NCBI GenBank assembly: GCA_951812625.1
Contig: CATOSP010000003.1
Coordinates: 1 to 64,000 of the forward strand
Reading direction: 5' to 3'
DNA length: 64,000 nucleotides
Origin: an uncultured Dehalococcoidia bacterium
GTDB taxonomy: Bacteria > Chloroflexota > Dehalococcoidia > Lucifugimonadales > UBA3495
This document shows, one piece after another, positions 1 through 8,433 of the stretch; the first letter of the stretch is position 1, and every line of letters begins with the position of its first letter. The notes under the pieces were generated by a model. That model was given only the letters and a program-made list of their open reading frames with translations. It was not told the DNA's origin and did not search any database. A program made the position numbers and the translations under genes.

Positions 1-244
1 CGGGAGCAAGCTCTGGCCGAGTATCACGTACACTTCTCAGTCGAAACCCCGATAATTAGTATGTCAAAACGGGAAATTGTGAAATTGGGAATTGAGCTCG
101 GCGTTCCCCTTGAGTACACGTGGAGCTGCTATGAAGGCGGGAAACGGGCCCTGCGGAATCTGCGATAGCTGCCTGCTGCGGGCCAAGGGCTTCCAGGAAG
201 CCGGCGTCCCCGACCCGGCTCTGGCCCGGTTGGAAGGGGAATAA
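1..244 (+). pseudogene. queC: 7-cyano-7-deazaguanine synthase QueC, C-terminal part with a frameshift
   Basis: QueC makes preQ0 from 7-carboxy-7-deazaguanine in the queuosine pathway. The gene enters from the left edge. From base 1 the frame reads QueC-like sequence ending [15 protein letters not shown]. The zinc-binding continuation, [15 protein letters not shown], then appears in the +1 frame from about base 146 and runs to TAA at 242-244. The family's four C-terminal cysteines are all present but split between the two frames, so one base is extra near 145. This is either a real lesion or a base-calling error. The end overlaps the ATG of queE, which suggests a queCE operon. Confidence 0.85.
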
Positions 245-974
245 TGGTTCTGCGGGTGAGCCGTCAATCAGTGCGGCAGGCGAGATATTCCACTCCCTCC
301 AGGGAGAGGGAGCGAACATCGGCGCGGCCACAGTGTTCCTCCGGCTGGCCCAGTGCAACCTTGCCTGCTCCTGGTGCGACACCAAGTATACCTGGGACTG
401 GGACAACTACCGCTACGAGGACGAGGTGACGACCCTGGCAATGGAGGAGGTGCGGGACGCGGTGCTGGCCTACGGCTGCCCCCACCTTGTCATCACCGGC
501 GGCGAGCCGCTGTTGCAGCAGCGGGAGCTTGCGCCACTGGCAGCGGCGCTGAAGCAGTCGGGCTTCTTCTGCGAGGTGGAGACCAACGGCTCCATCCTCC
601 CCGTCCCGGAGCTGGCGGCGCACATCGACCAGTGGAACGTCTCCCCGAAGCTGGCCAACTCCGGCAACCCCTTGGCCCGCCGCACCATCCCTGCCGTCCT
701 GGAGGGGTTCGCCCGCCTGCCCAACGCCTTCTTCAAGTTTGTAGTCGTTGACCCCGAAGACCTGGCCGAGGTCTGCGAACTGCGGGACCGGTTCAACATC
801 CCCCCCGAGCGCATCATCCTGATGCCCGAAGGCAGGTCATACGAAACCCTCCGCAACCGCAGCCAGTGGATCTCCGACGCCTGCGTAAAAGAAGGCTTCC
901 GCTTCTCCACCCGCCTCCACATCCTCCTCTGGGCCGACGAGGCGCGGCCGGTGACGGAGCGCGCCTCCATATAA
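244..974 (+). CDS. queE: 7-carboxy-7-deazaguanine synthase QueE (radical SAM), 5' end out of frame
   Basis: QueE is a radical-SAM enzyme that converts carboxy-tetrahydropterin to 7-carboxy-7-deazaguanine, the substrate of QueC. The radical-SAM motif C-x3-C-x2-C appears as CNLACSWCDT near base 354, followed by the glycine-rich TGGEPLLQ stretch. The nearest in-frame start is GTG 333, but conserved N-terminal sequence (GEIFHSLQGEGANIG) lies upstream of it at 279-323. A natural start (MVLRVS) is at ATG 244 in a different frame, overlapping the queC stop. Removing about 20 bases (262-281) would join MVLRVS to EIFHSLQ exactly. The 5' end therefore carries a frame-changing insertion or an assembly error. 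Confidence 0.85.
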
Positions 975-995
975 GGTTGGAGTCAGGAAGTGACT

Positions 996-1406
996 CTACG
1001 GCGAAGGCAGCGGTTCCTGTTGCAGACGGCCAGACTTGCCTATTCGATATATGAAGGGCCGGGGAGCCTGCACCATTACCTGCAGGATGCGATCATAGGC
1101 CTTCACAAGGCAGAAAAATTGCTCCCACGTCCGAGCCTGCGACCCCCAGAGATAAAAGACACCGATACCGTACTGCCTGATAGCGGATATCTCAGCCAGC
1201 TTTTTGTGGTACGACCAGTCCTGACCAATAACCGTCCAGCCTCTCTGTCCAACGACGGGAAGCCACACATCGTCAGTTGCATCTGCCGGGAAATGCTGCT
1301 GGTGAAATTCAATCCCGACGGGGACTTGCAATCTTCTCAGGACCTCGGGGATCCTTTTCCCAACACTCCGGTCAAAAAATAACGTAGGGCTAGACGCACT
1401 GGCCAT
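996..1406 (-). CDS. VapC45-like PIN toxin
   Basis: A 136-residue protein. Its N-terminal half (LFFDRSVGKRIPEVLRRL, later WTVIGQDWSYH) matches the PIN-like toxin family typified by mycobacterial VapC45. The conserved early Asp and the D-x-x-Y/H segment are typical of these small metal-dependent RNases, which cleave RNA when not bound by antitoxin. It follows its antitoxin with a 17-bp overlap (start at 1406, antitoxin stop at 1390), so the two are probably translationally coupled. The last 20 or so residues are basic and less conserved. The family call rests on recognition of the pattern and on the neighbour. Confidence 0.75.
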   Translation of the reverse strand: MASASSPTLFFDRSVGKRIPEVLRRLQVPVGIEFHQQHFPADATDDVWLPVVGQRGWTVIGQDWSYHKKLAEISAIRQYGIGVFYLWGSQARTWEQFFCLVKAYDRILQVMVQAPRPFIYRIGKSGRLQQEPLPSP

Positions 1407-2091
1407 TGCCGTCGGGATTCAGCCCCTCGAAACGGAGGGCATCCTCTATCTCTTTCTTGCAAAGCCCGAAATCATCTTCAAGGTCCTTCAGTGACTCACC
1501 AGCCTTCCAACGGCCGCTGATCGCCCAAGTGGGAATCCCGTGAACAATCGGGTTCCCGAAGGAGGCCCTTGGGTCGATTTTCACCAGTGAGTCCCGTCCT
1601 CCCGGATGCCAGGTCAGGGCCAGGTCAAAATCGTAATCGAACTCCGCGAATCTCTGCCCAACGAGGTCACTCCAAGCCAATTGGCCCGCAGCATCGGTAA
1701 CTATCACTTTGCTGAAATCGGAGTTAGCCTCAACCTGATGGTAGTCCATCAGGATATGGTGGCCTTCCGTCTTGAACTTGTACTCAGTGAAGGGATACTG
1801 AGCACCGAATTGGCTCGAAATATACTCTCTAGCTCTACGAATTCGCCGTAGGAGAATGCCCATCCTACGGAAATAGGCCACAAAAGCTACCTCAACGAGC
1901 TCCAGATACGAGAGAGGTTGCCTCTTGACCCTGTCCGACAATACAGGGTCCCTGCCGTAATGCCAATAGGCAACCGCCCGAGGACTGGTGCCAGCATACC
2001 GGGCAGCATCACTTACCTGGTACGCAGGCTCGTACAACCTGCCATACCAAGGCGCTTCCTCTCTGGCATCAGCCGATGTGGTCATGCTCAT
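1390..2091 (-). CDS. VapB45-like antitoxin, HTH plus DUF433
   Basis: A 233-residue antitoxin. The N-terminus (residues about 22-60, YQVSDAARYAGTSPRAVAYW) looks like a MerR-type helix-turn-helix. The C-terminus (IVHGIPTWAISGRWKAGES, then LEDDFGLCKKEIEDAL) is a DUF433-like domain, which is normally the toxin- or DNA-binding part. This HTH+DUF433 arrangement beside a VapC45 PIN protein is the known VapBC45 layout. A second ATG six bases downstream of the chosen start (2085) is also possible. An inverted repeat just upstream may be its operator. Confidence 0.75.
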   Translation of the reverse strand: MSMTTSADAREEAPWYGRLYEPAYQVSDAARYAGTSPRAVAYWHYGRDPVLSDRVKRQPLSYLELVEVAFVAYFRRMGILLRRIRRAREYISSQFGAQYPFTEYKFKTEGHHILMDYHQVEANSDFSKVIVTDAAGQLAWSDLVGQRFAEFDYDFDLALTWHPGGRDSLVKIDPRASFGNPIVHGIPTWAISGRWKAGESLKDLEDDFGLCKKEIEDALRFEGLNPDGNGQCV

Positions 2092-2104
2092 GTGGCCTCA
2101 CCGA

Positions 2105-2145
2105 CGCAATGGGTAGCTGGGATAAGGCGGACCCTACCCAATGCG
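2105..2145 (-). promoter_or_regulatory. inverted repeat, probable operator of the VapBC45-like module
   Basis: Two 12-base arms, CGCAATGGGTAG (2105-2116) and CTACCCAATGCG (2134-2145), are reverse complements with one mismatch. They are separated by 17 bases and lie 14-54 bases upstream of the antitoxin start. Autoregulation by binding such a site is usual for antitoxins with a DNA-binding domain. The role is inferred. Confidence 0.55.
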
Positions 2146-2274
2146 CATATATGTTCTATCATAACACGGTTGCTCGCGCGAGCTTAGCTCCCTGCGCCCA
2201 TATAGAACAGCCCGAGTCAAAAATAGTCCATCCCAAAGACTATCTGTGTTATCGATGGGGAGACTGGACTGCAA

Positions 2275-3624
2275 CTACCCCAACAACCCCGTAAGCTCGT
2301 TCACGTCCCCCACCTCATCCAGCCGCGACACCATCTCTATTACCGCCTCGGCCTTCTCCTCTCCCAGCGTTGGGACTGACAGGAACCGGAACTTGCCCAG
2401 CAGCTCTTCGTGGGACGCGGGGTTCTGGGCGTCGCCGTGCTGGGCCGTCACTTGGTTCTGGAAAGTGCGCCCGTCGCGCAGCTCCACCGACACCCGGGCC
2501 GAGGGATAATCGTAGCGTTTGAAGTTCATCTCCGGGTCCGCCGCCACCTCCACCCGCTGGGCCAGGGAAAGGACAGCGTCGTTGGAAATGGCGTCGGGAT
2601 AGAACGCCGTTACGTCGGTGCAGCCGGTCTCGATGGACGCAGCCACGGCGTAGGGTATGGAGAACTTCGCTGCCAGCATGGTCTCCGGCTCCGGGTCGGC
2701 CATGATCAGGGCCATCGGCGGCGCTTCCACCCGGACGCGGCTGACCTCCGGCGATTTGAACTCTTCCCGTTGCACGATCTCCAGCACGGCGTCCAGCACC
2801 GGGTGGTTGTAGAGGCAGCAGGCGTGGAACTTGAAGTAGTTCTGCTGGATGCGGTAGGAACCCGCCTTGCCCAGGCCCGCCACCGCCGTCTCCGTGTCGA
2901 GGCCCGTGCCGAGGATGCTGCCGTAGACGTCCGACGGCGCATCGTCCAGGGCGGTGAACCCGCACCCTACCAGTTGCGCGGCCAATATCCCCTGGAACCC
3001 GGAGCGCCCCGGGTAGAGGTTGCGCACCGTGGCCCCCTCGGTGCAGGGTGCCCATGTGTTGGCGGGACTCATGGACGTGGCCAGGTTCATGGCCGTGCGC
3101 ATGTCCCCGGCGTTGTAGCCCAGCAGCCGCGCCGTGGCCACCGCCGTGCCGATTGTGCCCCAGGTGCCGTGGGAGTGGACGTCAGCCTTCCCGGCAGTGG
3201 CCGCGCCTATCCGCGACGTGATCTCGTATCCGGCGATGACGCTCTCCAGCAGCGCCCTGCCGCTGGCACTCCGCTCCTCGGCCACGGCAATGGCCCCCGG
3301 CGTGACGTGGATTGACGGATGTCCTCCGCCCAGCCGCGTGCCCTCGTCCATCTCCAGGCAGACCCCGGCGGTGGCGTTGACCATCGCGGCGTAGCCGGCC
3401 TGCACCTGCCCGCCGTGGCCCATGACTGTGGACGCGCCTCCCGGCCCCAGGGTGCGGGCCAGCCCGGCGAAGCTGGCGTTTTCCGGCTGCCTGCTCCCTG
3501 CCAGTATCGCGCCAATGGTGTCCAGCACCACGTTGCGCGCGGCGTCAACGGTCGATTCATCCAAATGGTCAAGGGTAAGCCCGGAGGCGAATGCAGAAAG
3601 GCGGTCCAGGTATTCAGCAGACAT
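2275..3624 (-). CDS. MmgE/PrpD family protein
   Basis: A 449-residue member of the MmgE/PrpD family, which includes 2-methylcitrate dehydratase (PrpD) and cis-aconitate decarboxylase. Family signatures are the early DTIGAILAGSR, the LEMDEGTRLGGGHPSIHVTPG segment with the conserved His, and a central YFKFHACCLYNHPVLDA. Length is normal for the family. The substrate cannot be read from sequence. No methylcitrate-cycle partner is adjacent, so a propionate role is not supported by context. The protein should be soluble and cytosolic. Confidence 0.9.
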   Translation of the reverse strand: MSAEYLDRLSAFASGLTLDHLDESTVDAARNVVLDTIGAILAGSRQPENASFAGLARTLGPGGASTVMGHGGQVQAGYAAMVNATAGVCLEMDEGTRLGGGHPSIHVTPGAIAVAEERSASGRALLESVIAGYEITSRIGAATAGKADVHSHGTWGTIGTAVATARLLGYNAGDMRTAMNLATSMSPANTWAPCTEGATVRNLYPGRSGFQGILAAQLVGCGFTALDDAPSDVYGSILGTGLDTETAVAGLGKAGSYRIQQNYFKFHACCLYNHPVLDAVLEIVQREEFKSPEVSRVRVEAPPMALIMADPEPETMLAAKFSIPYAVAASIETGCTDVTAFYPDAISNDAVLSLAQRVEVAADPEMNFKRYDYPSARVSVELRDGRTFQNQVTAQHGDAQNPASHEELLGKFRFLSVPTLGEEKAEAVIEMVSRLDEVGDVNELTGLLG

Positions 3625-3950
3625 GGCGGTTCTCCTGTACGGGCAGCGTTGGGATTCCGGCAGTCACATATTACATGAAAATCCGGGCTTGTCATGCCCA
3701 TATTCGCTGAGGGTATATTTCCGTGTCTTTAGTGAATCCCCCAGGAGCGATGAGAACAACGGGAGGGTGTCAAGAGGGGTCTTGCAAGCTCAACTACGCT
3801 AACCGTCGGAGGATTGCCCGATACCAGACAGCATGGTTGCCCCATCCTCCGAACGAGCCCAATATACGGTACGGAAGCCCCCTTGGGGCACGCCAATACC
3901 CTATAATGGCCTCAAAGTCCACCCGCCGCAGCCATCTCACGAGGACCGCC
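3625..3950. other. intergenic stretch with a consensus -10 box
   Basis: No gene was recognised. A perfect TATAAT lies at 3902-3907, 43 bases before the chosen start of the first Uma2 gene. I see no good -35 hexamer at the right distance. The second Uma2 copy has CATAAT in the same place (6182-6187), so the element was probably carried along in the duplication. Confidence 0.45.
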
Positions 3951-4895
3951 ATGACCAGCAAGCTGCCCCAACAGGCGAAGGATGCCCGAGAGACGGCTCT
4001 CCCCACTACGAGCCGGCCGGAAGACAGTGATGGGGCTGAGTTTTACGATGAGAAGCTCGAAAAGTTCCCGGTCTTCCCTCCCAGGGATGATATGCAGAAC
4101 TCCCTTCACCTGGACCAACCAGCCCACCAGGCAGCCCTCCAGCGGCACTTCCGGGGTGGCGACGACGCCATCGTCCTGAGCGAAATCCCGGTGCGGCAGT
4201 CGCCGGGGCAACGGGAAGGCCACCGGATTCCTGACCTGCTCATAGCCTTCGGCGTGGACCGGCCATTGGCGGTAGAGCAGAATGGATACTCCATCCGCGA
4301 CCAGGGCAAGCCCCCCGACTTTGTCCTGGAAGTAGCCTCCCCCACCACGGGACTTGAGGACTATACCGGGAAGCGCATCGACTATGCCAACTTCGGCATT
4401 CCCGAATACTGGCGGTTCGACCCCTCGGGCGGACGCTATCACGGAGCGCCCCTGGGCGGCGACCGGCTGGTTGAGGGGGCGTACCAGCCCATCGAGATTA
4501 TCGAGACCAGTCCGGACCACCTCCACGGACACAGCGACGTTCTCAACCTGGACCTGTGCTGGGAGAACGGGCTCCTGAGATGGTGGGACCCAGCAGCCCA
4601 GCGTTACCTGCTGACTTTCGACGAAACAGACCAAGCCCGCGCCGAGGAAGCTGAAGCCCGCGCCGAGGCCGAAGCCCGTGCAGATTCCGCCGAAGCCCGC
4701 GTCCGGGAGTTGGAGGCTGAACTGGAACGCCGCGGCGGGACCTGAAGGCCCCGTCGCCAACCGGCAACCGCATTTGAGCGTCGCACTTCTCTCGCCCCAG
4801 CCCCTCCGCCTTCCTGAGCAACTTCCAGCGGCCCACGCCTCTGCGGGCAAATCCGCGGTCGGTGTTCAGCAATACCCAGACCCAAAGGAAGAGCC
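3920..4895 (+). repeat. segmental duplication, copy A (Uma2 gene plus 3' flank)
   Basis: This segment matches 6205-7260 in the same orientation. The match covers the 5' leader (CAGCCATCTCACGAGGACCG), the whole Uma2 gene and a weaker downstream flank containing TTCCTGAGCAACTTCC and GCGGTCGGTGTT. The two copies bracket the LLM oxidoreductase gene, which lies in the opposite direction. Confidence 0.85.
3951..4745 (+). CDS. Uma2 family endonuclease-like protein, copy A
   Basis: A 264-residue protein with a Uma2 (DUF820) PD-(D/E)XK fold: RIPDLLIAFG supplies the Asp, PDFVLEVASP the Glu, and YANFGIPEYWRFDP closes the domain. After it comes an Ala/Glu/Arg-rich tail (residues about 222-262) of repeated EAEARA units, predicted coiled coil, a common extension in this family. 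I chose ATG 3951 because copy B has the aligned ATG at 6233 and because the upstream part of the frame is divergent. The protein is nearly identical to copy B. Cellular role is unknown; the fold suggests nuclease activity. Confidence 0.85.
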   Translation: MTSKLPQQAKDARETALPTTSRPEDSDGAEFYDEKLEKFPVFPPRDDMQNSLHLDQPAHQAALQRHFRGGDDAIVLSEIPVRQSPGQREGHRIPDLLIAFGVDRPLAVEQNGYSIRDQGKPPDFVLEVASPTTGLEDYTGKRIDYANFGIPEYWRFDPSGGRYHGAPLGGDRLVEGAYQPIEIIETSPDHLHGHSDVLNLDLCWENGLLRWWDPAAQRYLLTFDETDQARAEEAEARAEAEARADSAEARVRELEAELERRGGT

Positions 4896-4907
4896 TCAGG
4901 AATACCC

Positions 4908-6059
4908 TCATCCAATTGGGCTGTCCAGATTCCCGCCGCTGAATCGCGGCATCACCTTGGTGGCGAATTCTTCGAGGTTCTTGAGCGTCTTGCGGAGGGG
5001 CAGGCCGGTGTGGGTGAACTCCACCAGCAGGTACTCCAGGCTGCACACCTCCTGTAGCTCCTGGACCTTCTCAGCCACGTTGTCCGGCGACCCGACCAAC
5101 AGGGTTCGAGGTTCAAGGAAGTCCCAGTCCAGCTTCACGTCATTGCCCAGTTCTTCGCCGGGGTTGGTGAACACCTGTCTGCCCCGAAACGGGTCGTTGA
5201 ACACGAACGACGACATGATTGCGGCCTCGGCATCCCTCCGGGCTTCCTCCATCGAAGAGGCAACGTATGTGGACCGCATCACGGCCTGGTCCTCTCCCAG
5301 CGTGAACAGACGGCCCTCCAGTCCAGACCGGACTTCGGCGTAGAGTTCCATGCGCTGCCGGACCCTGGCGGGCGGCGGCTGCCAGTAGCAAGCCTTCAGT
5401 CCCATCTCAGCGGCGGTTGTGACTGAGTTATCTGTGGACACGGTCATCCACAGCGGAGGGTGCGGCTTCTGGAAAGGCCGGGGTGTGACCCTTAGCCTGG
5501 TCACCCGCTCCCCGTCCTGCCAGGCTGGGTCGGGAGGGTACGAGGGATGGGAGAACACGGTATCCTCGGCGGGGAAACTGTAATTGGCCCCCGTGTGAGA
5601 GAAGTAGGGGTCAGACCATATCTTGCGGACGATCTCAACCGTCTCCCGGAACAGTTCCCGGTTCTCCCGGTCCTTGCGCGGGTCCGCGTTGGGGTGGAAC
5701 TGCGGCCCCTCGTAGGGCCAGATCCCCCGTCCGAACCCCACATCGAGGCGGCCCCTCGTCATGTTGTCGAGGATCGACAGGTCCTCGGCCAGGCGTATTG
5801 GATGCCACCAGGGAGCGATGTTGGCCATCTGGCCGATGCGAATCCTGGAAGTCCTCGCCGCCAGGTCCGCGCCCAGCAGAATCGGGTTTGGGAGGTCGCC
5901 CACACCGTAGGGACCGAAATGGTGCTCCCCCAGCCACATGGCCTCAAATCCCAGTTCCTCGGCCAGGACGGTCTGCTGCCTGAGGTTGTCGAGCATATCG
6001 GCGGCATTGGTGGCTTCCCCCGCTGACGCCGCCACCGTGGTAAACGCTGCAAACCTCAA
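4908..6059 (-). CDS. LLM class flavin-dependent oxidoreductase
   Basis: A 383-residue luciferase-like monooxygenase. Typical motifs are LGFEAMWLGEHHF near residue 40, the RIRIGQMANIAPWWHPIRLAED segment (split here as two overlapping blocks), and GRLDVGFGRGIWP near residue 110, all in the F420/FMN-binding TIM barrel. These enzymes oxidise small organics with reduced flavin or F420; the substrate here is unknown. Such genes are multiplied in SAR202-type Chloroflexota. The end faces the end of Uma2 copy A, with about 160 bases between. Confidence 0.9.
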   Translation of the reverse strand: MRFAAFTTVAASAGEATNAADMLDNLRQQTVLAEELGFEAMWLGEHHFGPYGVGDLPNPILLGADLAARTSRIRIGQMANIAPWWHPIRLAEDLSILDNMTRGRLDVGFGRGIWPYEGPQFHPNADPRKDRENRELFRETVEIVRKIWSDPYFSHTGANYSFPAEDTVFSHPSYPPDPAWQDGERVTRLRVTPRPFQKPHPPLWMTVSTDNSVTTAAEMGLKACYWQPPPARVRQRMELYAEVRSGLEGRLFTLGEDQAVMRSTYVASSMEEARRDAEAAIMSSFVFNDPFRGRQVFTNPGEELGNDVKLDWDFLEPRTLLVGSPDNVAEKVQELQEVCSLEYLLVEFTHTGLPLRKTLKNLEEFATKVMPRFSGGNLDSPIG

Positions 6060-6172
6060 AACTGCACCTCAGCCTTTCTTGCCCCTACATGCGCCCGGAC
6101 GTGCCTGTCCTGGATGTGCCTGTCCCGGATGTGACCGTAGTCGGGCGCGACAGCCCCGTGCGGGGTTCCAGT

Positions 6173-6203
6173 GGATTGTGACATAATGGCCTTGCTATGG
6201 AAA
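6173..6203 (+). repeat. promoter-like direct repeat, first copy
   Basis: GGATTGTGACATAATGGCC followed by TATGGAAACTCG lies just before Uma2 copy B. It recurs at 7126-7162, downstream of the same gene, as GGATTGTGACATAATAGCC then TATGGAAACTCG. The pair suggests that the duplicated unit begins with this block and that a third, gene-less unit follows copy B. Confidence 0.6.
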
Positions 6204-6204
6204 C

Positions 6205-7260
6205 TCGTCCCAGCCATCTCACGAGGACCGCCATGACCAGCAGGCTGACCCAACAGGCGAAGGACGCCCGAGAGGCGGATCCCCCCACTACGAGCCGTCC
6301 GGAAGACAGTGATGGGGCTGAGTCTTACGATGAGAAGCTCGAAAAGTTCCCGGTCTTCCCTCCCAGGGATGATATGCAGAACTCCCTTCACCTCGACAGA
6401 CCGGCCCACCAGGCGGCCCTCCAACGGCACTTCGGGGGTGGCGACGCCACGATCATCCTCAGCGAAATCCCGGTGCGGCAGTCCCCGGGGCAGCGGGAAG
6501 GCCATCGCATCCCCGACCTGCTCATAGCCTTCGACGTGGACTTCCCGCTGGGGGTCGAGCAGAGGGGATACTCCATCCGCGACCAGGGAAAGCCCCCCGA
6601 CTTCGTGCTGGAAATAGCCTCCCCAACCACGGGGCTGGAAGACTATACCGGGAAGCGGAGCGACTACGCCAACTTCGGGATTCCCGAATACTGGCGGTTC
6701 GACCCCTCGGGCGGCCGCTATCACGGAGCGCCCCTGGGCGGCGACCGGTTGGTTGAGGGGGCGTACCAGCCCATCGAGATCATCGAGACCAGTCCGGACC
6801 ACCTCCACGGACACAGCGACGTTCTCAACCTCGACCTGTGCTGGGAGAACGGTAACCTGAGGTGGTGGAACCCAACGGCCCAGCGTTACCTGATGACCTT
6901 CGACGAAATAGACGAAGCCCGTATCGCGGAATCTGAAGCCCGTATCGCGGAATCTGAGGCCCGTGCCAATGCGGAAGCCCGTGCAAATTCCGCCGAAGCC
7001 CGCATCCGCGAGTTGGAAGCGGAACTCGAACGCCGCGGCGGTGCCTGAAGACCACGTCGTCAACCAGCAATCGCATCAGGGGGTTGCGCCGGTCTCGCCC
7101 CAATGTCCTCCCGCGCAGTTGGCCTGGGATTGTGACATAATAGCCGCATTATGGAAACTCGACCCAGCCCCTCCGCGTTCCTGAGCAACCTTCGAGGGCC
7201 GATGGCCCTGGGAGGAAAGCTGCGGTCGGTGTTGGGGAATACCTGGACCAAGATAAAGAC
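6205..7260 (+). repeat. segmental duplication, copy B
   Basis: The counterpart of 3920-4895. Coding similarity is near-complete over the nuclease domain. Differences are concentrated in the N-terminal 20 residues and in the coiled-coil tail, where copy B has an extra RIAESEA unit. The 3' flank (TTCCTGAGCAACCTTC, then TGCGGTCGGTGTT) also matches copy A. Confidence 0.85.
6233..7048 (+). CDS. Uma2 family endonuclease-like protein, copy B
   Basis: A 271-residue near-twin of the protein at 3951-4745. It keeps the same nuclease motifs: RIPDLLIAFD, PDFVLEIASPTTG and YANFGIPEYWRFDP. The C-terminal coiled coil has two extra seven-residue units (RIAESEA repeated), so the tail is longer. An alternative start at 6197 (METRPS) would add 12 residues; 6233 is the start shared with copy A. 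The coding sequence is well preserved in both copies, so the duplication is either recent or kept by selection or gene conversion. Confidence 0.85.
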   Translation: MTSRLTQQAKDAREADPPTTSRPEDSDGAESYDEKLEKFPVFPPRDDMQNSLHLDRPAHQAALQRHFGGGDATIILSEIPVRQSPGQREGHRIPDLLIAFDVDFPLGVEQRGYSIRDQGKPPDFVLEIASPTTGLEDYTGKRSDYANFGIPEYWRFDPSGGRYHGAPLGGDRLVEGAYQPIEIIETSPDHLHGHSDVLNLDLCWENGNLRWWNPTAQRYLMTFDEIDEARIAESEARIAESEARANAEARANSAEARIRELEAELERRGGA

Positions 7261-7383
7261 CCGCAGCAACTGCTGCGGAAACCTCGGAGAACCGGGCTGT
7301 TGAAAGACCCCGCCTGATGCTCCCGGTGGGGAGCACGGACACGAACACCCCCACGGACACGGTCACGGGACGGGCGGCGCGGA
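7049..7383. other. gene-free flank of the duplication
   Basis: Contains the second promoter-like repeat (7126-7162) and a block matching the flank of copy A (7165-7260). I see no convincing gene. A short His-rich reading (HGHEHPHGHGHG, 7334-7369) follows directly after a stop and has no start codon. Confidence 0.6.
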
Positions 7384-8362
7384 CTAGCCCCCGTTGCCCC
7401 TCAGCCCCAGCCCCTCCCACCAGTGGCGGCCGCGTCCTCTGCGCCTGCGCCTGAATCCCATGCGGGTCAACCGCATCCCGAAGGCCCGCTGCGACAACGG
7501 CTCCCGCTCAGCCTCCAGGCACCAGTCCAGGAACTCGTCGTACAGCCTCCGGGCGATAATGCGTGTCCCCGGCCCGACAACGCAGCGGTCGTCGGCGAAC
7601 CGGCGCACCATCTCCGCTGCCGGGTCCACGCCGTCGTCTCCAGTCCCGCCGGGCTGCACTTCACCGGCATCCCCGTCCCCGGCGTCATCCTGCGTGTCCG
7701 CCGCAGGGGTCTCCTGATCGGCTCCGGTCAGGGCCTGCGCACTGACCGCGGCGGCGCAGAAGTCCAGCAGTTTCCAGGTACTTTTCCAGCCCGCCGAAGT
7801 CGTCCCAGGAAACGGGCTTGCCGTCCAGTCCGGTGGCATCCAGGACAAAGGAAACCGAGTCAACCGCAAGGGGCTGTCGGTACTCGGGAGGGCACGACCA
7901 TACCGGGGCCAGCATCCCGAGCCTGAAGGAGCGGTCAATCAGGTAGAGGCAGGCGCGGGCGGCGCGGAGGGCGGGTTCCGTATCGCCCAGGGGTTTGCCT
8001 GAGCAGACCGACTCCAGGGTGCGGTGACTCTGCATGGCTGAGAAGGCGAACGCGCCCCGGACCTGGTTGGTGGAGCAGCGGACCAGCTCGGCCCGGTTCA
8101 TGGGAGGCAGAGGGCTGAACACCTCCACCATCTGGCCGTCACTGGTGACCAGCACCTCCCGCCCGGTGGGGAGATGCTCCGAGGTGATCTGTCCCTTTTG
8201 CACGGCGGTCCAGCAAGCGATGGAGAGGGCAAGGTTCTCCCTCACCATCCGGATCTCCCACTCCGGCCCGAAGCCTCCCCTCACAACCCCCTCCGGTGTA
8301 CTTAAGGGCACGCCAGACCCGCTGCTGGACCTTCCGTTATCCCCCCTTACGCGGGAACTCAC
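7384..8362 (-). pseudogene. frameshifted gene with a phage/plasmid primase-like C-terminus
   Basis: Two overlapping minus-strand frames look like one broken gene. The first (7685-8362) gives about 200 residues of natural-looking protein of unknown family, ending sensibly at GGLEKYLE. Its last 30 residues are Arg-rich and out of character. The second frame picks up at LLDFCAAAVSAQALTG near 7770 and ends with CVVGPGTRIIARRLYDEFLDW and LSQRAFGMRLTRMGFRRRR. That tail matches the pattern of the C-terminal winged-helix tail of P4/D5-type primases. A shift near 7765-7775 would join them into about 326 residues. Two genuine overlapping genes remain possible. Confidence 0.55.
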
Positions 8363-8433
8363 GGTATTGGATTCAAAAAGCCGCCCCCGGCCCGGCGGTC
8401 GCGGACCACGGGGGCGGGCACATTGCGCGGAGC

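Noticed and set aside
7304..7387. His-rich reading HGHEHPHGHGHG
   Set aside because: It follows a stop directly, has no start codon and no adjoining frame, so no gene is supported.
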